A DNA stretch of 64,000 bases from contig CM033120.1 in NCBI GenBank assembly GCA_019321725.1, forward strand, positions 18,568,278 through 18,632,277. The letters run 5' to 3'. This DNA is from Paulownia fortunei (lineage: Eukaryota; Streptophyta; Magnoliopsida; Lamiales; Paulowniaceae). Position numbers and translations under genes: made by a program. A model generated the notes under the pieces. The model had not been told where the DNA came from, searched no databases, and was given only the letters and a program-made list of their open reading frames with translations. Position 1 is the stretch's first letter. The number at the start of each line of letters is the position of its first letter. Positions 10,365 through 20,689 of the stretch are shown in pieces.

Positions 10365-13025
10365 ATTGTTAGAGAGAAGTTTGAAATTTGTCACAAAAAC
10401 CACGTGCAAGAGTTCTTCAACATATTGGCTTCATGATTTTCGAAATAATAATAATAATATTTATCAGTGCAGATTTGCCTCTGTGTTGTTAAATTAAAAC
10501 TATGTGAGTTAAGTGTTTCAGCAATTAAAAACTTGCCAAGTCTGAATTGTTGTTACAGTTTATAATTGTGTTCAATATGTAAATTCAAATAACTGGGAAT
10601 GTGAAGAGAGGATTTTTGGAGAATGCGACAAGTGTACAAGATGCTAAAGCTATCATTCCCCGGCATCTGATTCCAAAGATAAAGAAAGAGAGTTCTTGTC
10701 ATAAGAGCATGACTGAGATGTTGACGACGACTTTGACAAGAGTAGTACGCTTTTGTGTGGGATTAATTGAGCCCATTAAGCACTCACATGTGTACCTTTC
10801 TTTTCCTTAGAAATCTGAAATCCTAGAATCACAAATATATATTACATACTCCAATACATTTTTCTTTTAATGCATCACATTTTTTAACATATTTATTTTC
10901 AATTAATTCTCTCAAAACAATTCTCAAAAATACCCAAAATACATCCAAACATTCTCCAAACTTCTCCGACAAATTTTGTTCTTGTGCCAAAGCCCAGAAG
11001 TAAGAGCGAGTTCATTAGGGACAAGATAAGGCTTTGAAGACAAATGAAGAAGATCCATGACTTTCTTAATATGTTTCTTCAAACTATGTAAGAAAATATG
11101 CCATCTCTAACGAATTTTACATAATATAACTAGAGAAAAAACTTCAAAATTTTGTCTAGATTTTATTATTGTTTTCTTCCTTTCATCTTTCAATTTTCCA
11201 AAGAATTGGATTAGTTTCCCGAGCTACTTTTACAGTCAAAGGTCCTGGTCAAAACTCAAGATTACCAGCAAGAGCCGGCGCGGGATGGAAATGCTAAGAG
11301 TATTAGCAATTCCCAATAAATAATGGAGGCTGCTCCTGCTAATTAATCTACGGTTTGATTAGAAGAAAGTGACTTAATTACCTCACTAATTCACATTATT
11401 GCAGCGGACAGGTCGAATTCTGTCTCTCCCGCCGGAAAAGGATACATATTACATAGTTGATTAATGCATGTCATGATTATACCGAACAACATTAAAAGTA
11501 TTTATCTCCATGTGATGGTTTGTTACTAATAAAGACCCCTTTTATTTGTCCTCTGACAACTGACAATTTATGTTGAACTCTCCAAGAAATCACAAAAGCT
11601 GGTCAAATAATGTACTCTTTAATTCGGTTGTTAACTAGGTCTTATTGCTAAACACTGAGAGATTTATAAGCACGACTTAATGATGTACTCTTGCATGTAT
11701 ATTTATTAATGAGTTATTTATTTGATATTTTAATACAATGTCTTTGTAGAAAATCAAATTTATAAGCACCACTGAATATAAAATTGCTAATATTTTTGTC
11801 AATTGGTACTGTTGTATCATATTTCAATGCCCTGGTAATTAAACGAAATGATAACACAAAACTTCTGGTCAGTTCTTCTTGCTTCTTTTTATTTGAAAGA
11901 CCACACCACTAAAGTTAGAACATTCAAATTCATTGACTCCATCAATATTCGACCCGTTGCCAACCGCCAGACAAGAATTGGATCTTTACCAAGATATTTA
12001 TGGGGCATTATCTATTGCTTGACTCCCTGTCCTCTCTTATTTGTTATGGCTAGCCAATCGAATACTTTGTTACTGTAACCAGATAACCATTAGGAATACA
12101 TCGACCGGATAATAATCAAATCGGTTGACACTCCAAAAAAAATTTGTATTTTATAATGGATCTACACTCTAAAAATTATTCGAGTCGGACACCTAAGTGT
12201 ATCATATACTAAACAAAAAAAAATAAAAAAAAATCTGATTGCATATTCGATATTTAAAATGATGTGTACAACACGTTTCGGATACAAAATGAGATTTTTT
12301 AATATATTTTTAAAAAATAGAAGTAAACAAAAATTAACATAAAAAATCAATTTTTTAAAAAAATACTTAAAAAAATAGTGTCACATCATCTAAATTCATT
12401 TTCTTTCTCTACGTTTCTTTATTAAATTAAAATAAATTCCCCCCTTGCAATAAATAACTACAAACCACACCAATAAAATATCTCCATAAATTTGTTATCA
12501 ATTATATATATATGGGCAACCGTATTGAATTGTATCGTCTTCTAAACTTTTTTTAAAAAAAATACATCATACTCCAAATTTATGAGTGTTATGTCGTATT
12601 TATATCGTGTCGTCCTATTTATATTCTTGCATCATAGAAAACAATGGAAACATTAGTTGTCTTAATAAATAATTCACCTACTGATATACGCACTACGAAT
12701 GCGAGTTAAATGAGCAATGATCAAGGGAGACATACATAAATTAAGCTGGTCAAAAAGCACCAAAGTGATTAATGATCACTTATAAGCATGCACCCTGAAA
12801 TTAGTTAATATAGCCTAAACTTTGCAGAAATCGTGTGATTCAACATGATTACCTAATTGAAAAACTAGTGGATCAATGATACCCTAAGTTCACAAAATTT
12901 AAATCTCTAATCACATGCCTTTTCAAATTTGTATCATGCTTGATATTTAATAAATAGCCTCAATTCAATATGTATAGCAGTGACCGCAAGTTAAGAGCAC
13001 TTCACTGAGCCAATACAATATGTAA
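10365..13025. other. AT-rich intergenic DNA
   Basis: No gene recognised. An open frame at 10601-10810 (69 codons, ending VGLIEPIKHSHVYLSFP) follows the PP2 pseudogene, but I know no relative of it and its codon pattern is not convincing. Confidence 0.5.
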
Positions 13026-13029
13026 TAGG

Positions 13030-14330
13030 AGGGAAAAAAATGTATTTTTTATCCCCACAACTTAAGTCGTGTAATTTTAATCCTAATATTTTGAGTTCAA
13101 CATATCTTTCATCTAAAAAAAAAATAATGCAATTTTATCACTCCATTAAATATTTATTGGAAATGGTCATGTTGCCTTTAAATATGATTTTTTTTTCTTT
13201 CTCCTCCATTTTTTTTCTTTTTTCCTCCTTATTTTTCTCCTTCCTTTCCCCCTATTTTGATAGAGTTGAGTGAAGATCGTTAAAGTAAGATTCAGTTGTG
13301 GTAGTGTTGAATGGAAATAACTAATTGTTTGGGTAATTGGATGGACTGCGATTGAGAAGGGTTGCTTTGAAAACATATACAAATTTAAAAATAAATCAAA
13401 TATATTTATACCATTAACATAATTTTATTACATACAATGTAATTATAGATATAACAAAAATAATGAGACAAATTTTAAATAAAAACGGATAAGTACCTAG
13501 AAAAGAATTAAAATTGATTGATTAAAAATCATGAAATAAAAAATAAATCTTAATAATAATCCTTGGTTGTTAATTATTTACTATGTTACAGATGTTAATA
13601 ATATATTTATTTGTAACATATATTTATAAAACTTTTAATTTTTTTTAAAAAATCTAGATTTGTTATATAAGTATTATTTGAGCTCAAGTCTTATTTTTAG
13701 AACTTAATTCAAAATTATTTCTTCGAATTTTTGTTAATGGTCTAAATATCTCATTGGTTATTTTATTTGAAATGTAAGTTAAAAAACTTTTTTTTTATCT
13801 TAAAACTTCTAAAAAAATTAAACGAGCATCATTGGGTCAATTTATTTAAAATGCAATAACAAATTTAAATTGATATTAAAAATTGTGACGAAAATTATAT
13901 AAATGATATACATATTTTTTAATAAATGAAGTTAAAATCTGAAGTTTAGTTGAAATTTTATATAATTGATTTACATATAATTTACTAATGCCAAATTTAT
14001 ACGTAAATAAAATAAATAATGTTTTCTCTATCTAAATTCTTACATATATTCTGTGTTATCCCACTAAATTTAAATTTGGCTTAAAAACAAAATTAACATG
14101 ATTGGGGTTTAATCTATTAATTATTTATGTTGCTTTGATGAAATAAAGGGAAAAAAGGGGGGGGGGGGGGGGGAAGGAAACTAAATGAAAAGAAAAAAGA
14201 AAAAAGAAATGAAAAAATGGCAAATTTTAAGGCCAAGTTAAAGGTGGGACTAAAATTACCAAAATATTATGATTTTGTGTCCTAAATTGTAGGACCAAAC
14301 CAAAAATGTATCCATAAGAAACTTGGTATT
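13030..14330. mobile_element. Possible old terminal-inverted-repeat element (about 1.3 kb)
   Basis: The left part (about 13038-13100: TGTATTTTTTATCCCC, ACAACTTAAGTCGTG, TTTTAATCCTAAT) resembles the reverse complement of the right part (about 14255-14325: TTTTTGGTTTGGTCCTACA, TTTAGGACAC, TTTTAGTCC). Together they look like diverged inverted ends of the non-autonomous DNA elements common in plant intergenic DNA. The interior is AT-rich, has no protein and holds a run of 17 G at 14157-14173. I could not fix exact ends or a target duplication. Confidence 0.35.
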
Positions 14331-14339
14331 TCTTTTCAC

Positions 14340-15374
14340 ATACTTGTAGCTTGAAGAAATAAGAAATCAATAACAATATGAGCAATTAATTAATTTTTTC
14401 CATCACATCACAGGTAAGCTGACCGGATGACAGAGAGAAGTAAAATGTCCTACAATCATGAGTCATCAGTTTGAACATTAAGTCATTTCGAAGTCATCAA
14501 TCAGGACCAACAAGAGGAAAATTATACCCTAATTTGTCAAACACTCTGAAGAAAATGGGAACAAACCTAACTTTAATCAACATTCACCACCATATTTTTC
14601 AGAAATCAACTGGAGAATTACGCACAACATACATGTACAGCTCTCTACAAGTGAGATAGCCAAACACATGATATATTAGATTGTTCTAATATATGTACAC
14701 CAGCAGTATTACACATTTCCTCAACAAAAAAGGCCAATGTAACTACAGCATAATCATAATAAATGACAACAACAAAATCAACGATATAGCAGTAGCTATA
14801 TGTAATGCTTCTGATGCTTAAACTCACTTCGATTTCATGTAAAAGATCCAATTAGAACTACAACCACAATAATAATGAAGAATTCCATGATCAAATTTGA
14901 ATTAATTGATTTTTGGTTAAAGTTGTAATGGTCACATGGTATTATACCATGTATTCAAAAGTGGATCTAGTCGAAATTTGTAGACAGCATGTAATCTGCA
15001 GAGAGAGTCAGAGATATGGCAAGAGATTGAAGATTTTCTGGGAGAAAAGCATAAGAGGAAAGTAAGGACATATTCATTTTCTTCACACACACTCACTCAT
15101 AAACATGTTTCTGACCATTTTTAATTTACAAGGTTATGCTGGTGCCACTGCTCATTTAATTATTAAGCATCAACTAACAAAACACAGCCAATATGCTTGC
15201 GTGTATGGTCATTTGTATGCATGAAGAGATGCACAACAGATAAAGATCTGAAGACTTAGCTGTAAATTGATTTTACCTAACGTCTTCCATATTACCAAGG
15301 CCGAAAAAGTACATATGAAAATCCAGCGGCTTGATTAATTAAGAGGTATAAAAGATGATAATCCAAGAACTTAC
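14340..15374. other. Intergenic DNA
   Basis: No coding sequence recognised. Confidence 0.5.
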
Positions 15375-15512
15375 CAGCATGGGGTGCGCATGGAGAAATG
15401 ATAATCCATTTCACTGTATGCAGCATTTAATTGGTATTGTTGGTGAGTGATTGAAGCTGCCAGATGACCTGATGGAACCAAATCTTGAAAGTTCACTTCA
15501 ACTCCAGTAATT
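15375..15512 (-). other. Exon-like open stretch of 45 codons, gene unknown
   Basis: On the minus strand an open frame of 138 bp lies between a TATGTAG acceptor and a perfect CTG|GTAAGT donor. It enters with one base of a split codon and leaves with two. The translation contains VEVNFQDLVPSGHLAAS, QQYQLNAAYSEMDYHF and SMRTPC, which looks like protein rather than random AT-rich sequence. I found no convincing neighbouring exons: upstream lies a T-run (about 15579-15599) and downstream no clear acceptor. It could be an exon of a gene I cannot assemble, a leftover of a lost gene, or chance. Confidence 0.3.
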
Positions 15513-15870
15513 CTACATACAAGGATTCATATAAAAACTTCTGCTGATTGAATACTCGAAATCGAATCCCTAAAACCATTTTTTTTTTTTTTTTTTTTTA
15601 TCGAGTATGCAGCAGTTTTAGAAGGGATTGAAGAATTTCATAAGATGGACTTGTTTCTAACCAGATCAAGCTGGCAGCTTAACCTCTCAAACCAACCAAC
15701 ATAGAATAGAAGAACATGGCGGCAATACCACTAAGGGTTTGTGCTGAAATTGGGAAAGTTTTTTGAAGAAGATGGTGAGGCAGAGGGGTGTGTAGATGTT
15801 AGCTAGCAACAGGAGCAATATGCATGGCTCGATTGGAAATCCCTCTTGACTACACTTCCATCGGCGTCTT

Positions 15871-16065
15871 ATGTTGAGAGTTTTAATGGCTGTTTTTTTC
15901 TGGCTTATTCTTACAGCTATTGACATTGAATCGTTGCCTGTCCAAGACTCCAAAACACTTCTTCCCCCTTCAAATAGGATATGGAACAAATTATTTTCAA
16001 AGAAAAAGAAGCTAGCACAGGACCACCCTGTCCATGTCCTCAAATATTTTAATGAGAGATATTAA
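15871..16065 (+). CDS. Candidate small secreted peptide precursor, 64 aa
   Basis: A 64-codon frame whose first 21 residues look like a signal peptide: MLRVLMAVFFWLILTAIDIES, with an Arg near the start, a hydrophobic core and small or polar residues where cleavage would fall. The rest is hydrophilic: LPVQDSKTLLPPS, then a basic stretch with SKKKK, and a C-terminus DHPVHVLKYFNERY. It has no cysteines and matches no peptide-hormone motif I know (CLE, CEP, IDA, RGF, PSK, PIP, SCOOP). A second Met at residue 7 could also start it. Plant peptide-hormone genes often look like this: short, intronless, signal peptide, variable middle and a short C-terminal signal. A chance frame is also possible, since no relative is known to me. 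Confidence 0.35.
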   Translation: MLRVLMAVFFWLILTAIDIESLPVQDSKTLLPPSNRIWNKLFSKKKKLAQDHPVHVLKYFNERY

Positions 16066-16069
16066 GGTG

Positions 16070-18269
16070 ATTAGTTAGGCATCATAACTGCTTTGGTTTA
16101 CTTTGTGTGAACTAGACTTTGAGTTAATTATTTTCACCCAACATGTCGAGTCCTGCACACCCATTTTTCTGACACAACATAAGGTCACATAGTTTAACCC
16201 GACTGGGCGTTTATGTTTTCCAACCTTAGGACCACAGAATTCACTCTACACAAACTTAGGAGAAAATTATAGGGCCAGGTTAACAATTTATGCTTCTTTA
16301 ATTTAACGAGCATTTTCTAAGGAACTTAACCCTTTTTTTTTTTTGAAAAAATTACTTCTTCACAAGATTGCATTACCATAAGTGCACTTGTTTGGATTTA
16401 ATCAAACCCCAATTATCACAATGAAATTAAAAAAGAGGTGAAATTGATGAAACGATTTAGACGATACTCTCATCGATCTCACTCTCTTATTCTAGGGCTA
16501 CCATGGCTAGGTTAATGTAACTTAATTGACAGTCGGCATAGAATTGATTGAAGCCATGAATACTAAATAATGGAGCTAAACAGCTATACCAAGGCTAGCA
16601 TATAAATTAAAGGGACCTTTTGCCTCCAAGAAATAATAGATTCAAAGAATGCGTTTTTATTAAAAGGAGACGTTGGCAGGCCAGAATATAAACGGCGCAC
16701 GCTTGCTTCTGTCACATGGGCTATGTCCTTGGCCCAGACAGATTCAATGTCCTTTCGTTGTAACTGCTCGAAGGTATTGTCTTCTAAGTAGTTGTTTTCA
16801 ATACTGAGGAAATTTTAAGAAAAGCCGTATGGTTTTGTCTAGCATCTTTATATCATCCATGTTTCCTATTTCTGCACCCTTCATCCCCATAAAAAAATAG
16901 TCTATCCTTTGGTTATTTACTTATTTTTATCAAAATAAGGAAAACTGAAATAAAAGTGAAGGGGCGAGGATGTCAACCATTTCCACAAAAGTTTTGCACG
17001 TGCTTAACCAATTCAAATATAAGTTTTAATGTTATAAAAAAAATGAAAATTAATATGACGACTTCAAATGAGTAATTTCGTCCAATTTGTGTCCCACATT
17101 TAATTTGCATGATTGTGGAAAAGAGGAACTCATCAGGATCACAACAAAAAACTAAAATTAGTAAGACACAATTTTTTTTGAGAAAACCTGTTAGGGGTAA
17201 AATAGGTTATGAGATTGGCAGATTATATTGGTGAATCATCAGTAGAGAGCAAACACTTTGTCTTTAGCATTGGTTTGTTCTTGTGTCCATGATTGACAAA
17301 CAATGACAACCAGACAAGCCTGGCCTGTAGCCATAGTGAAAGGACCACAAACTTTCTCCTTTATACTCTGATTAATTGATAGGATCACGTGGTTTTGCTT
17401 TGTAATTTAGCTTAGAAGAGGTTGAAACCTTCATGTGATTAAGGTTGGAGTTTTGTGAATAAAGCTGTTCCTGATAAGCTTTTCTAATTTTTCTCATAAA
17501 ATTAGGGTTCTTGATTTGCCAATATTTTTTTGGTCCCATCTATGTTTATTTATGTTTTTTACCTTTTAATTTGCCCATCTAGTGTTTTCGTTTATTGGCC
17601 CAGAATTAATGGGCTTTTTTTGTTCGGGGGCTGGCTCATATCTATTTAGTATAATCATGTTATCAATTTTATGGTCAAAACAAGAAAGAAAACACACTCA
17701 AAAATGGAAACACAAAAAAAGATATCATAATAATCCAAGTAGAAAACATCCAAGTCCCAAGATAATCTAGCTATATTTTTGCTTATCCAATAGGAAATCC
17801 AGGAAAGATAATTGCATAAAAGAGTTGTAGTATTAGGTTTTCACATTGAATGTACATTGTTTATTTATATGTTCAATAAACTCTTTAACTTTCGTCTCAG
17901 GTTTTTTAATATTGAGAATCTGAGCATTTGCTTTTATATTGAGTGTCATAATACTAATTTAAAAGTGCCATCATCCTTTCCTGATAAGGATCATGAGTGA
18001 AAGAAAGTGATCTTCTGAAAAGAGCAATGTTAAATCTTCGTCTGCTTTCTTTCATCACTACTTAACATTATACAACTCTATTTCCTTATCATTTCTAACC
18101 AAAAACGAAAACATGTGATGAATTAACAAGTGAAAATGAAATTTTTTTTGTTTGAAGTATTATTGCTCTTTCCCTATTTTGCATGGTCGGAAAAGTCTAA
18201 GGTGTTCCAAGAGTAATTAGTGGCATATTAATTAATTATTTCTCATTTTATTGTAATTAGTAGGCACAG
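16070..18269. other. AT-rich intergenic DNA
   Basis: No gene recognised between the peptide candidate and the retrotransposon. Confidence 0.5.
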
Positions 18270-18274
18270 TCTTC
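18270..18274. repeat. 5-bp target site duplication, left copy (TCTTC)
   Basis: TCTTC directly before the 5' LTR matches TCTTC directly after the 3' LTR at 24679-24683, the 5-bp duplication left by Ty1/copia integrase. Confidence 0.9.
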
Positions 18275-18619
18275 TGTTAGATATTTTATGTCTCACGTGT
18301 CTTATTTAAGGTAATTATCTTTTAATTTAATTAAAATATAAATATAGTTTGATAATTATCACATGTCAAATCTCATTGATCAATGAAGAGAGATTTTCTA
18401 GTTATGCACATGTTGATGGATCATGTAATTATAAATAAATTCAATTAGAACCCGATCTTTTTTCAACTATTAATTGTAATTGTATTCAACACTGATCATG
18501 GAGTAAGGTATGTTTTCTTATAATTATGTATTGTGAAAATTATAAAGTTTTAAAATCTCGGGTATTAATGTTTATGTATAATTATGTTTTTGATTTGCAT
18601 AACTAAAGATTTCCTAACA
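18275..18619 (+). repeat. 5' LTR of copia element (345 bp)
   Basis: Starts TGTTAG and ends CTAACA, a 6-bp inverted border. It aligns with the 3' LTR along its length but lacks about 80 bp present there, between the CCCGAT and GATTGTATTCAAC segments, and also differs by scattered substitutions. Confidence 0.92.
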
Positions 18620-18621
18620 TG

Positions 18622-18633
18622 TGGTATCAAAGC
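18622..18633 (+). other. Primer binding site (initiator tRNA-Met type)
   Basis: TGGTATCAAAGC, two bases after the 5' LTR, matches the plant initiator tRNA-Met primer site TGGTATCAGAGC at 11 of 12 positions. Confidence 0.9.
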
Positions 18634-19860
18634 TTTTGGTTTAGTAACTCATGATTTTCCAATAAAGATTGTTAATCTCTTATCGATTTATGAAATCTTT
18701 TAAATTATGTTTTCCGTTGCAATTTAAGTTGATTTATGAACTTTGATCTTAATTGAAATTTCAATCTAATTTCTGTTGAAAATTTATTTCAATTATTAAA
18801 AATCTTGTGTTAATTTATATATATATATATAGATACATGTGCATGTGCCATATTATATATGTGCACATATATTACCAATTGCTTGATTGGAGTTTCCGAA
18901 TTATAACAAGTATGTACAGTTTACGTTTATATATATTAAACTCATGAATTTATGTTAATCTCTAATGTTTCGGTTTAAGGCTTTCATATACATCGTTAAT
19001 CTTCTGTGTAATATCAAAGTTATGATCCCTACTTCTGCTTCATTTGATTTGTTTACTTTGTAAACAAGTAAAAGCCTAATGATGTTTTTTAAGACTTATT
19101 GTATGTTAATAGTCTGACCCACTTTTGTACATATGCTATGTGGATTAATAAAATTGCATATTGCATACATTAATAAAGTTTTGAATGCATCCAGAAAAAT
19201 GAATGATTTATTATTTGATTTTGCGAATTGTGACTAATGTGATTTCATTAAATATTAAGGATTGATTTGTTAGTCATCAAAGTGCTTCCTAAAGTTTAAT
19301 TTCTATCAAATTGTATAATGCTTATTATTTAATTTGATATCTATATTATGATTAATTTGTTAGTCATCAAAGTAGTCAAATTAGAAAGTTTTCATAGATG
19401 TCAAATTAAATAAATTCAATTATCCATGATTACGTGATGCTATTATGAGATGGCATGATGATATATAATTTTATGGGTATATTGAAGTTCATTGATTATA
19501 AAATATTTAAGGATCACCCAAAGATTGATCAGTTATTTTATAATCATGAACATGATATTGGTTAATTGATATATTTGATTAGATATGTTTAGTATATCCA
19601 CATATAGCAATCATGTCTAATTAGAGTATATTTAATTATCAATTATGTGAAATTAAATTCTAGCATCAATTATGTTTATTTAGTATACTGTTGGATCACC
19701 CAAATGTGACTTTTAATATATATATATTGTTTTCATGAATGTCAATGTCTGAATCTATATTATGTATTTATATTTAAAACTCAAAGCATTAATGTATGAG
19801 CATTTTATGTATTCTGCAGTACATATTTCTGTCTCTCTTCATTCGCAAGCCTCGTCTATT

Positions 19861-20640
19861 ATGAAGTTTAATGGGCTTAATTTTTCTGAATGGTTCGAAC
19901 AAGTTCAGTTTCACCTAGGTATTCTGTATCTTGATTTGACACTCACAACTGATAAGTCCACTGTTATTAATGATGCTAGCAATACTGAACAAAGATCTTT
20001 CCATAAGGCTAGAGAAAGATCTAACAGGCTAAGCCTTATGCTTATGCGTATGACAGTAGCAGATAATATTAGGTTAACGATTCCAAAAATTGATAGTGTT
20101 AAGAAATTTATGAAGTTTGTTGAATATCGTTCTCATTCTGATTTTAATGATAAGTTAAATGTTGGAACATTAATGGGTACGTTAACCACCATGAAGTTTG
20201 ATGGTTCCGTACAATACAAGAACATATCACTGAGATGACAAATATAGCACCAAGATTAGGATTCATGGGATTGAAAGTGAGTGATAACTTTCTTGTGCAG
20301 TTTATTAACTCCTTACCTCCTACATACAATTCATTTCAAATTAATTACAACACCATAAAAGATAAATGGAATGTGACTGAATTGCAAAGTATTCCTATTC
20401 AAGAGGAGGCAAGACTTAATAAGCAAAGTATTTACTAAATTAATCTCATGGGTCAGTCAGGAGCTAAAAAGAAACCAGTAAATTAAGAATAATGGAAATG
20501 ACAATAAATGACCACTAAAGATTAATGGGTCATCTGCCCAAATCTACAAGAAAGAATGAAAGAATGATACATGTCGTTTCTATGGAAAGCCTGGACACTA
20601 TCAGAAAAATTATCTGAAACGTAAGACATGGTTCGAAAAG
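19861..20640 (+). pseudogene. copia gag remnant
   Basis: Reads as copia Gag: FNGLNFSEWFEQVQFHLG near the start, then a helical region ending MGTLTTMKFDGS, a frameshift near 20210-20235, then FINSLPPTYNSFQINYNT and KDKWNVTELQS. A zinc-knuckle remnant at about 20569-20612 (CRFYGKPGHYQKNYLKRK) has lost two of its cysteines to Tyr. Stops occur at about 20236 and 20436. Confidence 0.88.
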
Positions 20641-20689
20641 AAAGGTAAGCCTAGTGCTTTTGTATGTTTAAATTTGGCATAAGTTCCTT

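Noticed and set aside
10601..10810. Open frame of 69 codons after the PP2 pseudogene
   Set aside because: No recognisable domain and no intron or promoter signal; too weak to call.
15687..16043. Minus-strand open frame of 118 codons
   Set aside because: It is antisense to the peptide candidate. Its composition (FFFFENN, LLLLLANIY) reads as the mirror of the plus-strand frame, and no splice or homology support is visible.
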